From Opitutia bacterium (GTDB lineage Bacteria > Verrucomicrobiota > Verrucomicrobiia > Opitutales > UBA953), in assembly GCA_003569245.1 (NCBI GenBank), contig BGOM01000015.1, positions 62,001 to 126,000 on the forward strand: a DNA stretch of 64,000 nucleotides. The letters are read 5' to 3'. The notes beneath the pieces are model-generated. The model did not search any database and had not been told where the DNA came from. It saw only the letters and a program-made list of their open reading frames with translations. The position numbers and the translations under genes were made by a program. Below, in pieces: positions 36,038 through 45,779 of this stretch (positions within the stretch are counted from its first letter, which is position 1; each line of letters begins with the position of its first letter).

Positions 36038-36547
36038 ATGGGCGCCGAGCCGTTCATCCCGCCCGCGGCGGCGCCCGCGCCACCCGACGACCCGGTGCGG
36101 CTCGGCTGGGCGCTGGGGTTCGTCGCGTTCGGGCTGGCGATCGCCGGCGCGGTGCTGGCCTACATGCTGCCGCTGAGCGCGGAGGCGCAATGGCGGCACC
36201 CCGTCGCGTCCGCGGAAGTCACCCGCGTCATCCCCGGGAGCGAGGACGACCGGGCCTCCTATGCCGTGGCCTGGACTACCCCGGACGGGGAACGCCTGAC
36301 CGGGACCCTTTCGCCGCTGCTCGCCGACCTGCGGCGGGGGCAACGGATCGACATCCGCTACGCCGGGATCGCGGACGGCCGGGCGACCGTCTTCCTGGAT
36401 ACGCCGCTGGAAGTCTGGGGCCCGCCGGCGGGAGTGCTCGTCGTCGGAGCGGTCGCGCTCGGTCACCTGGCCGTGAGCCTGGTCCGCCGGCTGCTCAGAG
36501 CTCGGCGCGCACGCGCACCGACACCGGGCAGTGGTCCGACCCTTTGA
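36038..36547 (+). CDS. DUF3592-like membrane protein
   Basis: Protein of 169 residues with two membrane helices (LGWALGFVAFGLAIAGAVLAYML and PAGVLVVGAVALGHLAVSLV) flanking an extracytoplasmic beta-domain (ASAEVTRVIPGSEDDRASYAVAWTTPDGE). The plan is that of DUF3592; function unknown. It follows the transporter by 3 bases and overlaps the convergent exonuclease gene by 53 bases. Confidence 0.7.
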   Translation: MGAEPFIPPAAAPAPPDDPVRLGWALGFVAFGLAIAGAVLAYMLPLSAEAQWRHPVASAEVTRVIPGSEDDRASYAVAWTTPDGERLTGTLSPLLADLRRGQRIDIRYAGIADGRATVFLDTPLEVWGPPAGVLVVGAVALGHLAVSLVRRLLRARRARAPTPGSGPTL

Positions 36548-37262
36548 CCTGGTCGTGGATCTCCGGCTGGTCGTACGCCAGACCCTCCGACGTCAGGCAG
36601 TAATCGAGGCGCCACCCGATGTTGCGGGCGCGGATACCGGGCCGATAGGACCACCAGCTATAGCGTTGCGCGAGCGTCGGGTGCCGCGCCCGGAAGGTGT
36701 CGGTGAAACCGTGGTCGGCGAGCAGGGTGCCGAAGGAGGCGCGCTCCTCGTCGGTGAAGCCGGCGTTGCGGCGGTTCGAAGCCGGGTTCGCGAGGTCGAT
36801 CTCGGCGTGGGCGACGTTGAGGTCGCCGCAGACGACGACCGGCTTGCGCTTGGCCAGCCGGGCGAGGTACTTGCGGAAATCGGCGTCCCACCTCAGGCGG
36901 TAGTCCAGCCGTTCGAGCTCGCGCTGCGAGTTCGGGACGTAGGCGCTGACGACGAAGAGACCGTTGAACTCGGCGGTGACCACGCGCCCCTCGGCGGGAT
37001 GGTCGCCCGGGAAATCCGTGGCGACGGAAAGCGGCGCGACCTTGGAGAGGATGGCCGTCCCGGAGTAACCCTTCTTCTCGGCCTCATGCCAGGCCTGGTG
37101 CGGGAACGCGAGGCCGAGCTCGCGCGCCGTGGCGGTCTCGCACTTCGTCTCCTGCAGGCAGAGGACGTCCGGGGCGGCGTCGGCGACGAAGTCGGCCAAC
37201 CCCTTGCCCAGGGCCGAGCGGACGCCGTTGACGTTCCAGGAGTAGACCTTGGCGCCGCTCAC
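36495..37262 (-). CDS. xth: Exodeoxyribonuclease III / AP endonuclease
   Basis: Protein of 255 residues in the EEP superfamily: YSWNVNGVRSALGKGL, DVLCLQETKCE, GYSGTAILSK, VSAYVPNS, VVCGDLNVAHAEIDL, WWSYRPGIRARNIGWRLDYCL and KGSDHCPVSV with all catalytic residues. It acts in base excision repair. Its ATG overlaps the stop of the gene upstream by 4 bases. Confidence 0.95.
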   Translation of the reverse strand: MSGAKVYSWNVNGVRSALGKGLADFVADAAPDVLCLQETKCETATARELGLAFPHQAWHEAEKKGYSGTAILSKVAPLSVATDFPGDHPAEGRVVTAEFNGLFVVSAYVPNSQRELERLDYRLRWDADFRKYLARLAKRKPVVVCGDLNVAHAEIDLANPASNRRNAGFTDEERASFGTLLADHGFTDTFRARHPTLAQRYSWWSYRPGIRARNIGWRLDYCLTSEGLAYDQPEIHDQVKGSDHCPVSVRVRAEL

Positions 37263-38224
37263 TTGGCCGGCGCCTTCTTCTTCTCGGCGGCCTTCGCGTC
37301 GGCCTTCTCCTCGTCGGACATGCGACGGCCGAAGAGCGAGTTCATCTTGTCGTCAAGGGAGCCACCGGAAGGACGGGTCGGCGAAGGCTTGGTCGCGGGG
37401 GAGGTCGACGACGGGCCGGTCGCCGCCGGGGCGACGGGGGCGGGCTTCACCGGCGGGGGCGGTACGACCGGCATGGGGGCGATCGGCGGGACGTAGACCG
37501 GGGCCGACTTGAAGGGCGGCGGCACCTTGCTGCCGGCGTCGACGACATCCTGGATCTTCTTGCGGACGACGGCGTCGAAGTCGGTCAGCCGGTAGTCGAT
37601 CTCGAACTGCATGCCTTGGGCGCGCACGAGCAAGGCGCCGTCGCCGAGCACCTTGGAGACCTGGAGGGTGGTCCCGACGTCGAGCGGGATGTCCGCCACC
37701 TTGGCGCCTTTCTCCATCAGCGGGGTGCTGGTGGCCGTGGTCACGACGACGGCGGCGGGCCAGAAGATCGGGCGACCGTTGAGCAGGGTGAAGTCGATCT
37801 TCTCCTCGGCGGCCGGCTTGACGGGCTTGACCGCGACCGGCTCCTCGGGCTTGGCCGGCTCGGCGGGCGTCTCCTTCATCGGAGGCTTCACGGCGACCGG
37901 CTCCTCGGGCTTGGCGACCGGCTCGGCCGGCGTCTCCTTCATGGGCGGCTTCACGGCGACCGGTTCCTCGGGCTTCGTCGGCTCGGCCGGCTCGGCCGGC
38001 TTTTCCTCGACCTTCGCCACCGGTTCGGCGGGCTTGACCGGTTCGGCGGGCTTTTCCTCGACCTTGACCGGAGCCGGCTTGGCGGGCGCAGGCTTCGCCA
38101 CGCCGCGGTTGTCCGGACGGTTGCTGAAGGTGACCGAGAAGGTCGGCAGGAAGATCAGCAGCGCGACGGCGCCGACGACGGCGCCGAGCAGGAAGACCAG
38201 GAGGCTGCGGAAAAAAGCGAGCAT
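37259..38224 (-). CDS. Membrane-anchored protein with Pro/Lys/Glu repeats
   Basis: Protein of 321 residues with an N-terminal helix (SLLVFLLGAVVGAVALLIFL), then about 110 residues of Pro/Glu/Lys/Val repeats, including two near-identical copies of KPEEPVAVKPPMKETPAEP and a third partial one. A folded domain follows (FTLLNGRPIFWPAAVVVTTATS, LQVSKVLGDGALLVRAQGMQFEIDY), then a Pro-rich stretch and a charged tail. The repeat resembles a periplasm-spanning TonB-like linker in composition only. No known family. Confidence 0.7.
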   Translation of the reverse strand: MLAFFRSLLVFLLGAVVGAVALLIFLPTFSVTFSNRPDNRGVAKPAPAKPAPVKVEEKPAEPVKPAEPVAKVEEKPAEPAEPTKPEEPVAVKPPMKETPAEPVAKPEEPVAVKPPMKETPAEPAKPEEPVAVKPVKPAAEEKIDFTLLNGRPIFWPAAVVVTTATSTPLMEKGAKVADIPLDVGTTLQVSKVLGDGALLVRAQGMQFEIDYRLTDFDAVVRKKIQDVVDAGSKVPPPFKSAPVYVPPIAPMPVVPPPPVKPAPVAPAATGPSSTSPATKPSPTRPSGGSLDDKMNSLFGRRMSDEEKADAKAAEKKKAPAK

Positions 38225-38242
38225 GGGAGGGAGCGAAAAGTA

Positions 38243-39817
38243 TCAGGAGCCGGCCTTGATTTCAATCACGTCGTGCGGCGCCGCCTCGCGCTGGCCGGCC
38301 GGAGTGACCCGGATATAGCGGGCTTTCTTGCGATGTTCCGCCAGATTCCGGGCCCCGAGGTAACCCAGACCGCTCTGGACGCCGCCGGCCAGGGTGCCGA
38401 GCACCTGGTCGACCGAACCGGAGACTTCCTTGAGGGCCTCGATGCCCTCCGCGGCGACCTTGTTGAACTTGCCGCCGGTCGTATGACCGTAGCGGGCGGC
38501 GGAACCCTTGCGCATGGCCTCGTGGGAACCCATGCCGCGGTACTCCTTGTAAGTCTTGCCGTTGATCTCCATCAGCTTGCCCGGCGCCTCGCGGCTGCCG
38601 GCGAGCAGACCGCCGAGGATCACCGCGTCGGCGAGCGTGAGCGCCTTGACGATGTCACCCGACTTGGTGATGCCGCCGTCGGCCAGGATACGGACACCTT
38701 TCTTCGCCGCGGCGCGCGAGGCGACGTACAGGGCGGTGAGCTGCGGGATGCCGACGCCGGCGACGATGCGGGTCGTGCAGATGGAGCCGGGGCCCTGGCC
38801 GATCTTGACGGTGTCGGCGCCGGCGGCGGCGAGGAACTCCACGCCTTCGCCGCTGGTGACGTTGCCGGCGATGAGCGTGATCCCCTTGTGGGACTTGCGC
38901 AGGAGGCGGATGGCGTCGCCGACGCCCTTGGTGTGGCCGTGGGCGGTGGACACGGCGAGCGCGTCGGCGCCCTCCTCGACGAGGGCGGCGGCGTGCGCGA
39001 GGAAACGGTCGCGGTCGATCTCGCCGTCGGGCTTCCGCGGCACGGAGACGGCCACGCCGACGCGCAGGCGGAAGTTGGCGTCGCGGGTCGGGCGGACGTG
39101 CGCGCGGGATTCCTCGGAGATGCGTTCGATGTCGCTGAGGGTGAAGAGACCGCGCAGCTTGTTCCGGGCGTCGACGACGAGGAGCTTGTTCTGGCCGACG
39201 TGGTCGGAGAACTTGCGGTCGGCGGTGGCGATGGGATCCTTGCCGAGGTCCTTCTCGGCGACGGTGAAGACCTTGTCGCGGGGGATCATGACCGCGGCGA
39301 CCTTGCGCTGGCCGTGGCGTTCCTTGACCGTGCTGCCGGGCAGGAGGCCGAGGAGCGTGCCGTCGGGAGCCGTGACCGGGAAGGTGCTGAAGGCGAGGCC
39401 GTCGCGCTCGATGCGGGCGAGGACCTGGCCGATGGTGTCGTCGGCCGAGACCACCGCCGGGTCGCCGATCATGCCGTGGATGTGGTTCTTGACGCGGCGG
39501 ACCTCGGTCACCTGGTCGGCCTCCGCCATGTTGTAGTGGACGAGCCCCAGCCCGCCGTTGAGCGCCATCGCGATGGCCATGCGGTGCTCGGTGACCGTGT
39601 CCATGTCGGAGGAAACGATCGGCAGGGAGAGCGGCAGGCCGTCGGACAGGGCGGAATCGAGGCGGGTCATCCGGGGGAGGACCTCGGAATAGCGGGTGGC
39701 CAAGGAGACGTCGTCGTACGTCAGCCCCAAGCCCGCGTTGGCCGGGAAGAACCGGTCAGCGGTGAGGTAGAAGCGTTCGTCGAGGGAAACGCGGCCCGAG
39801 GATTTCGAGGAGGCCAT
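38243..39817 (-). CDS. guaB: Inosine-5'-monophosphate dehydrogenase
   Basis: GMP synthesis enzyme of 524 residues. Segments: [44 protein letters not shown], a CBS pair ([24 protein letters not shown] and [20 protein letters not shown]), catalytic loop [17 protein letters not shown], flap [34 protein letters not shown]. Start ATG 39817 is preferred over an open frame to 39868. Confidence 0.95.
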   Translation of the reverse strand: MASSKSSGRVSLDERFYLTADRFFPANAGLGLTYDDVSLATRYSEVLPRMTRLDSALSDGLPLSLPIVSSDMDTVTEHRMAIAMALNGGLGLVHYNMAEADQVTEVRRVKNHIHGMIGDPAVVSADDTIGQVLARIERDGLAFSTFPVTAPDGTLLGLLPGSTVKERHGQRKVAAVMIPRDKVFTVAEKDLGKDPIATADRKFSDHVGQNKLLVVDARNKLRGLFTLSDIERISEESRAHVRPTRDANFRLRVGVAVSVPRKPDGEIDRDRFLAHAAALVEEGADALAVSTAHGHTKGVGDAIRLLRKSHKGITLIAGNVTSGEGVEFLAAAGADTVKIGQGPGSICTTRIVAGVGIPQLTALYVASRAAAKKGVRILADGGITKSGDIVKALTLADAVILGGLLAGSREAPGKLMEINGKTYKEYRGMGSHEAMRKGSAARYGHTTGGKFNKVAAEGIEALKEVSGSVDQVLGTLAGGVQSGLGYLGARNLAEHRKKARYIRVTPAGQREAAPHDVIEIKAGS

Positions 39818-39910
39818 GAGAGGTCGGTTTCCCCCAAGGGTGTTAGGGAGCCCCCCGAAGGCTGGCAAATTGTTTTTGCGGGCCGGGCCGGATTAGCGAA
39901 CATCGGACGG

Positions 39911-40858
39911 ATGAACGGGGGCAAAATCGACACCTTGCGGGTCCGGCGACGCTTCCGGCGACCGCTGCTGACCGGCCGCGGCCCCGTGGAGGCGGTCGAC
40001 CGTCTCCTCCTGCGGACGGAGACGGACGAAGGCGTCGGCTACGGCGAAGTCGCGCCCTGGCCCGGCTTCCCGACCGAGACGATCGACCAGGCCGTCGAGG
40101 TCATCCGCTCCGCGCAAGGCAGCCTCGGGCGCGTGCGCGCGGTGGCCGCGGCGGCGGGCGACTCCCTGCCCTGCCTGCGCGCGGCGCTCTCCGCCTGCGC
40201 CCATTGGCCGGAGATCGCCGGCTACGCCGGCCGGCTCGAAGGCGCCGGCCTGGCCGAAGCGGCGACGACCGAGGCGGTGCGCGCGAAGACGGCCGAAGGT
40301 TTCGCCACCGTGAAGGTGAAACTCACCGGGACGACCGGGCCCGCGGACGTGCGTGCGCTCCTCGCCGCCGTGCCCGCGGTGCGCCTGCGGCTCGACGCCA
40401 ACGGCGGCCTGGACCTCGCGGCGGCGCGCGCCTGGACGGAGTTCGTCCGCGCGGAGACGCGGATCGACTACCTCGAGCAACCTTTGCCGGTCGGACATCC
40501 CGGCTACGCGTCGCTCGGACCGGATAAGGTGGCGCTCGACGAATCCTTCCTCACCCCGGCCGGGATCGACTGGGCGGGCCCGGTCGTCGTGAAGCCGGCG
40601 CTCGTCGGTGATTGGGACGCCTTCCGCGCCTGGCGCGCGACGCGCGTCGGCCCGGTCGTCTACTCCTCCGTCTTCGAGACCGCGATCGGCCGGCAGGCCG
40701 CGCTGTGGCTCGCCGCGCAGGACCCCGCGGGCGGCGTCGTGGGCTTCGACACGTTGGGCCGTTTCGAACGCGACGGCCGCGACCGCCACACGGGCGGGCC
40801 GGTCGTCCGGGGTTTGCTGGACCAGAGCTGGGACGCCTTCTGGCAGGAACTCGCATGA
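39911..40858 (+). CDS. menC: o-Succinylbenzoate synthase
   Basis: Enolase-superfamily enzyme of 315 residues in menaquinone synthesis (SHCHC dehydration). Catalytic Lys pair in ATVKVKLTG, metal ligands in RLDANGG, YLEQPL and ALDESF, and a second Lys in VVVKPALVG. The capping domain is short. The family also includes dipeptide epimerases, but the following menE gene, overlapping by 4 bases, supports menC. Confidence 0.88.
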   Translation: MNGGKIDTLRVRRRFRRPLLTGRGPVEAVDRLLLRTETDEGVGYGEVAPWPGFPTETIDQAVEVIRSAQGSLGRVRAVAAAAGDSLPCLRAALSACAHWPEIAGYAGRLEGAGLAEAATTEAVRAKTAEGFATVKVKLTGTTGPADVRALLAAVPAVRLRLDANGGLDLAAARAWTEFVRAETRIDYLEQPLPVGHPGYASLGPDKVALDESFLTPAGIDWAGPVVVKPALVGDWDAFRAWRATRVGPVVYSSVFETAIGRQAALWLAAQDPAGGVVGFDTLGRFERDGRDRHTGGPVVRGLLDQSWDAFWQELA

Positions 40859-42054
40859 GCGGCGTCGCCGTCTTCCACCGCGACCACGGGGCTTACCTCG
40901 CGGCGGTCGCCGCGGCCTGGGGCGCCGAGGAACCGGTCTTCCTCGGCAATCCGGACTGGGGACCGGCCGAGCTGGCCGAGGCGCTGCGGCTGATCCCGCA
41001 GGGTACGAGCGTGGTCGGGAGTGAACTCACGCCCACGGGACCGGCGCCCGCGGATTGGCCGCTCGGCTGGCGGAGCCGCACGATGATCCCGACCGGCGGG
41101 ACGGGCGGGCGCGTGAAGTTCGCGATCCATGACCCGCACACGCTGGCCGCGGCGGTCCGCGCCCTGCGCGACGGCCTCGTCGCGCGCGGCCTGGCGCCGA
41201 CGCTCCACGGCGCGACGCTCACGCCGCCCTGGCATGTCAGCGGACTGATGCCGTTCGTGCGCGCGGCGCTGACGGGTGGCCGGCATGTCACGCTGGACGG
41301 GCGGTTCGCGCCGTCCGCCAAGCTGCCGAAGGTGGACCTCCCGACCGACGGCACCCGCGTCGCCTCGCTGGTGCCCGCCCAGCTGATGCGCCTGCTCGCG
41401 CGGCCCGACGGCGAGGCGTGGCTGCGCCGTTTCAAGGTCGTGCTGCTCGGCGGTTCGGCCGTGCCGCCGGCATGCCTGCGCGCGATCCGCGACCGCCGCC
41501 TGCCCGTGTACCTGACCTACGGGATGACGGAGACCGCGGCCGCGTGCGCGTTCTGCCCGCCCGAACGCCTGTGGAAGAACCAGCCGCCGCGCGGGACGCC
41601 CCTGCCAGGAGTCCGCTTCGGCCTGGCGGGCGACCTCCTGACGATCGCGACGCCGGCGCTCGCGCGCGGGCTCTGGGCCGGCGACGATTTCCCGGCGGAA
41701 GGCCTGCGGACGCAGGACCGCGCGGAGCTCGCCGCCGACGGCACGGTCCGCATCCTCGGCCGCGCCGACCGCGTGATCGTCACGGGCGGCGAAAAGGTGG
41801 ATCCGGCGCGCGTCGAGGCGGCGCTGGCCGCGGTCGCGCCGGTCCAGGTGTTCGGCGTACCCGATGAACAGTGGGGCGAGCGCGTCGTGGCGCTGGTCGT
41901 CGGCGAGTCGGCGCTCGAAACCGGTCTACGGCAGGCGGCGGCCCGGCTCGAGCCGGCGGCCCGCCCGAAAGCGTACGCGTTCGTCGCGGAACTCCCGACG
42001 GATGCGCGCGGCAAGTTCGACCGCGCCGCGGCGCGCGCGCTTTTCCCGGCTTAG
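40855..42054 (+). CDS. menE: o-Succinylbenzoate-CoA ligase
   Basis: AMP-forming acyl-CoA ligase of 399 residues, compact for the family (usually 450 or more). The ATP motif is divergent: IPTGGTGG instead of TSGTTG. Later motifs are normal: [49 protein letters not shown] and the C-terminal Lys in DARGKFDR. It acts after menC. Other men genes are not in the window. Confidence 0.88.
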   Translation: MSGVAVFHRDHGAYLAAVAAAWGAEEPVFLGNPDWGPAELAEALRLIPQGTSVVGSELTPTGPAPADWPLGWRSRTMIPTGGTGGRVKFAIHDPHTLAAAVRALRDGLVARGLAPTLHGATLTPPWHVSGLMPFVRAALTGGRHVTLDGRFAPSAKLPKVDLPTDGTRVASLVPAQLMRLLARPDGEAWLRRFKVVLLGGSAVPPACLRAIRDRRLPVYLTYGMTETAAACAFCPPERLWKNQPPRGTPLPGVRFGLAGDLLTIATPALARGLWAGDDFPAEGLRTQDRAELAADGTVRILGRADRVIVTGGEKVDPARVEAALAAVAPVQVFGVPDEQWGERVVALVVGESALETGLRQAAARLEPAARPKAYAFVAELPTDARGKFDRAAARALFPA

Positions 42055-42845
42055 GCGCGGACGGCTTTCCAGACGCGCAGGCAGGACTCCACGAGGGCCG
42101 GGAAATCCGCGAGCGGCACCTGCGAGGGTCCGTCGGAGATCGCCTTCTTCGGGTCCGGGTGCGTCTCCATGAAGAGACCGTCGGCGCCCGCGGCGAGGGC
42201 CGCCTTGGCGAGCACCGGGACATACTCGCGCTGACCACCGGAGGAGCCGCCGGCCGCGCCGGGGAGCTGCACCGCGTGGGTGGCGTCCATGATGGTCGGG
42301 TGACCGAAGCCGGCCATGATCGGGAAGGAGCGCATGTCGACGACGAGGTTCTGGTAGCCGAAGGTCGTGCCGCGGTCCGTCTGCCAGATCTCGGCGGCGC
42401 CGGCGCCCGCGAGCTTGTCGACGACGAAGCGCATCTCGAACGGCGAGAGGAACTGGCCTTTCTTCACGTTGACGACCTTGCCGGTCTTGGCGGCGGCGAC
42501 GAGGAGGTCGGTCTGGCGGCACATGAACGCCGGGATCTGGAGGGCGTCGACGACCCGGCCGACGGCTTCGCACTGCTCGGGACCGTGGATGTCGGTGAGC
42601 ACCTTGAAGCCGTAGTCCTTCCTGACCATCGCGAGGAGGTCGAGGCCGGCCTGCAGACCCGGGCCGCGGTCGCCGCCGAGCGAGGTGCGGTTGGCCTTGT
42701 CGTAGGAACCCTTGAAGACGATGTTCAGCTCCGGGTGCTTCGCGGCGAGGGCCTTGAGCTCGGTCGCGACGGTCCGGCAGTTGGCCTCGGACTCGAGGGA
42801 GCAGGGACCGGCGATGAGGAGCAGGCGGCGCTTGTCGTGGAGCAT
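42051..42845 (-). CDS. kdsA: 3-Deoxy-8-phosphooctulonate synthase (KDO-8-P synthase)
   Basis: LPS core precursor enzyme of 264 residues: [72 protein letters not shown] and [20 protein letters not shown]. It implies an LPS outer membrane. Its stop shares 3 bases with the convergent menE stop. Confidence 0.95.
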   Translation of the reverse strand: MLHDKRRLLLIAGPCSLESEANCRTVATELKALAAKHPELNIVFKGSYDKANRTSLGGDRGPGLQAGLDLLAMVRKDYGFKVLTDIHGPEQCEAVGRVVDALQIPAFMCRQTDLLVAAAKTGKVVNVKKGQFLSPFEMRFVVDKLAGAGAAEIWQTDRGTTFGYQNLVVDMRSFPIMAGFGHPTIMDATHAVQLPGAAGGSSGGQREYVPVLAKAALAAGADGLFMETHPDPKKAISDGPSQVPLADFPALVESCLRVWKAVRA

Positions 42846-42894
42846 GCCGCACCCTAGGGCGGGCGGGCCCCGCAGGGCGAGCCGGAAGCGGGCC

Positions 42895-44616
42895 TCAGCG
42901 ACCGAGCCAGCGCCGCACCTCGGCGAGCGGCCGCGTGTTGAGCACCTGCGCCGGCGTCAGCCAACCCTTGCGGGCGATGCGCACGCCGTGGGCGGCGAAC
43001 GCCAGCTGGTCGACGTGGTGCGCGTCCGGGTTGATCGAGCAGAGCACGCCCTTGTCGGCCGCGCGCCGCCACCAACGCCAGTCGAGGTCGAGGCGCCACG
43101 GGTTGGCGTTCAGCTCGAGGATCGTGTCGTTGGCCGCGGCCGCGTCGATGACCTTGGCGATGTCGACCTCGTAGGGCTCGCGCTTGTTGAGCAGGCGACC
43201 GGTGAGGTGACCGACCATGTCGACGTGCTCGTTCTCGATCGCCTTGATGATGCGGGCGGTCTGGGACTCGCGGTCCAAGGTGAAGAGGTTGTGCACCGAG
43301 GCCACGACGAAGTCCAGGCGGCCGAGGACATCGTCCGCGAAATCGAGCGACCCGTCCTTGAGGATGTCGACCTCGCTGCCCGAGAGCACGCGCACGCGAT
43401 ACTTCCCCGAGGCGTTGAGCGCCGCGATGTCCGCCAGCTGCTTTTCCAGCCGGGCCTCGTCGAGACCGCCGGCCTGGAAGCTGGACTTCGAGTGGTCGGA
43501 GATACCGAGGTACTCCCAGCCGTGGGCTTCGGCCGCGGCGGCCATCTGCTCCAGCGTGTGATCGCCATCGGATTCCGTGGTGTGGTTGTGGAAGACCCCG
43601 CGGAGGTCGGAGAACTGGACGAGCTGCGGCAGCCGGCCGGCCTCGGCGGCGTCGATCTCGCCGTTGCCCTCGCGGAGCTCGGGCGGGATCCACGGCAGGC
43701 CGAGCGCGCGGAAGACCTCCTCCTCGCTCCGGGCGCCGGGCGCGAGGGTCTTCTCGTCCGCCGGCTTGAACCCCCACTCGCTCATGCTGAGGCCCCGGCC
43801 GAGCGCGCGGTGGCGCATCGCGACGTTGTGCTCCTTGGAGCCGGTGAAGTGGTGCAGCGCGAAGTAGAACTGCTCGGCCGGCACGACGCGCAGGTCCGCC
43901 TGGAGGCCGTTCTCGAAGCGGACGCTGGACTTCGTCTCGCCGTGGGCGGTGACCTCCTTGACCCCCGGGTAGGCGACGAACCAGTCCATGATCGGCTTCG
44001 GTTCCGAGGAAGCCACGAGGAAGTCGAGGTCGCCGACCGTCTCGCGGGCGCGGCGGAGCGAACCGGCGGATTCGGCGAGCGCGACCTGCGGCAGCGCGCG
44101 GAGCCCGGCGAGGATCGGTTCGGCGATGGCGGCCGCTTCGTACCAGCGGTGCCGCTTGCCGTAGGCGATGCGATTCTTGATGCCCTCGAGGATCTTCTCC
44201 TGGGTCTTGGCGCCGAAACCCTTGAGCTCGGCGACCGCACCGGACTCGCAGACCTCCCGCAGCTTCGCGAGATCCTCGACCGCGAGCTGCGTCCAGAGCG
44301 CGCGGACCTTCTTGGGCCCGAGCCCGGGGATCTGCATGATCTCGAGCAGGCCGGCGGGGATCGAAGCCTTGAGTTTCTGGTGGAACGGCAGGACGCCGTC
44401 GCGGCGAAGCGTCGTGATCTTGTCGACGAGCGCCTCGCCCAGCCCGGGAATGTCGGCCAGCCGGCCGCCGTCGATGAGCTCGCCGAGGTCCTCGGTCAGG
44501 TTCTCGAGGATGCGGGCGCCCCCCGAGTACGCGCGGATCTTGAACGGGTTCTCGCCCGTCAGCTCCATCAAGGTGGCGATCTCGTCGAGGACCGCCGCGA
44601 TGTCGGACTTCTCCAT
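42895..44616 (-). CDS. polX: Family X DNA polymerase / 3'-5' exonuclease PolX
   Basis: Repair polymerase of 573 residues. N-terminal helix-hairpin-helix region ([25 protein letters not shown]), nucleotidyltransferase catalytic [13 protein letters not shown], and a C-terminal PHP exonuclease domain ([64 protein letters not shown]). ATG 44616 shares one base with the gmk stop. Confidence 0.94.
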   Translation of the reverse strand: MEKSDIAAVLDEIATLMELTGENPFKIRAYSGGARILENLTEDLGELIDGGRLADIPGLGEALVDKITTLRRDGVLPFHQKLKASIPAGLLEIMQIPGLGPKKVRALWTQLAVEDLAKLREVCESGAVAELKGFGAKTQEKILEGIKNRIAYGKRHRWYEAAAIAEPILAGLRALPQVALAESAGSLRRARETVGDLDFLVASSEPKPIMDWFVAYPGVKEVTAHGETKSSVRFENGLQADLRVVPAEQFYFALHHFTGSKEHNVAMRHRALGRGLSMSEWGFKPADEKTLAPGARSEEEVFRALGLPWIPPELREGNGEIDAAEAGRLPQLVQFSDLRGVFHNHTTESDGDHTLEQMAAAAEAHGWEYLGISDHSKSSFQAGGLDEARLEKQLADIAALNASGKYRVRVLSGSEVDILKDGSLDFADDVLGRLDFVVASVHNLFTLDRESQTARIIKAIENEHVDMVGHLTGRLLNKREPYEVDIAKVIDAAAANDTILELNANPWRLDLDWRWWRRAADKGVLCSINPDAHHVDQLAFAAHGVRIARKGWLTPAQVLNTRPLAEVRRWLGR

Positions 44617-45209
44617 CACGGCCGGCGGGCCTTCTCGGCGTGGTAGATGGCGAGCAGCGCGGCGAAGTCGGCCTCGCGGCTGCCGCTTTCGATGACATGC
44701 TGGTAGGTGCCCGCGTGCCGGAGCTCCTCCTCGGCGGCGGCCACGCGCCGGTCGATCTCGTCGGCCGGGTCGGTGCCGCGGCCGGTGAGGCGACGCCGCA
44801 GTTCGGCGCGATCGCTGACGCGGATGAAGACCGTGACGAGCGCGGCGGCGAGCCGCGGGTCGGCGGCGCCCTTGGCGCGGATCGTGGCGGCGCCCTGCAC
44901 GTCGACGTTCAGGAGCGCGTCGAAACCGGCCCCGAGATGGGCCGCGACGTCGGCCGCCCGCGGCCCGTAGAGGTTGCCGTGGACGTGGGCGTGCTCGAGG
45001 AAGACGCCGGCGGCGACCTGCTGTTCGAAGCCGGCGCGCGTGAGGAAGTGGTAGTCGACGCCGTCGACCTCCCCCGGCCGCGGCGCGCGCGTGGTGCAGG
45101 TGATCACGCGCCGGATGCCCTGCGGGCAGGCCTCGGTCAGGCGGGAACACAACGTGGTCTTGCCGCTGCCGGCGGGACCCGAGACGACGATGAGGAGCGC
45201 GCGACTCAC
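44616..45209 (-). CDS. gmk: Guanylate kinase
   Basis: GMP kinase of 197 residues: P-loop VVSGPAGSGKTTL, RVITCTTRAPRPGEVDGVDYHFL (GMP binding), HVHGNLYGPRAADV, LLNVDVQGAATIR. GTG start overlapping the upstream gene by 4 bases. Confidence 0.94.
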   Translation of the reverse strand: MSRALLIVVSGPAGSGKTTLCSRLTEACPQGIRRVITCTTRAPRPGEVDGVDYHFLTRAGFEQQVAAGVFLEHAHVHGNLYGPRAADVAAHLGAGFDALLNVDVQGAATIRAKGAADPRLAAALVTVFIRVSDRAELRRRLTGRGTDPADEIDRRVAAAEEELRHAGTYQHVIESGSREADFAALLAIYHAEKARRP

Positions 45210-45744
45210 GCCAGGTGGAGCGCTTGGTAGACGCAGGCGACGCCGAGCCCGGCGAGGAGGGCGCCGAGGAGACGATGGCGGAAGGTGGCGGCCAGGATCC
45301 AGTCGCACTGCCTCGCGAAGGCGGGCGGCGAGGAGGCCCACCAGAGGCCGAAGAGGACCAGCAAGCCATAGCTGACCGAAGCGGCGAGGAGGCTGTAAGG
45401 CAGGTGCGTGTAGCCGGCGTCGAGCACGTGGCGGGCGAGGAACATCATCAGGACCCCGAGCGCCCGGATCGCGAGGAGGTCGGGCAGGTACTTGAAGGTC
45501 GCGAGGCTCGCGACGGTGAAGACCGCGAGCACGAACCAACGGGGAAGCCGGCGAGGTCGGGCTCGGGCAGGAACCAGAGCCAACCGACGAACCAGGCGAC
45601 GGCGGCGAGGCCGAGGACGGCGGTGGCGAAGCCCGAGCGGCGGAAGGAACGCAGGACCTCGGCGCCGGTCCAGACCAGGAAACCGGCGAGCAGCAGGACC
45701 GCGGCGAGCGCGTAGTAGGCTTGGGCGAGGGTCACGGCTCCCAT
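45206..45744 (-). CDS. Hypothetical membrane protein, one apparent frameshift
   Basis: Starts MGAVTLAQAYYALAAVLLLAGFLVW and is a helical membrane protein. The frame runs to about 45545 (LPEPDLAGFP) and continues in another frame (RWFVLAVFTVASLATFKYLPDL) to the stop at 45206. The break lies in a CCCC run, so one base is probably missing. About five membrane helices. No family recognised. Upstream of and overlapping gmk. Confidence 0.65.
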
Positions 45745-45779
45745 TAGGACGGGCCCGGGGGCCGAGGCAACCCGTAGGT

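Noticed and set aside
34442..36466. A 674-codon minus-strand frame
   Set aside because: It is antisense to the POT transporter and made of Asp/Arg/Glu/His-rich low-complexity translation.
37616..40858. A 1080-codon plus-strand frame ending in menC
   Set aside because: Only the last 315 codons match MenC. The upstream part is antisense to the Pro-rich gene and guaB, and the start at 39911 is the normal one.
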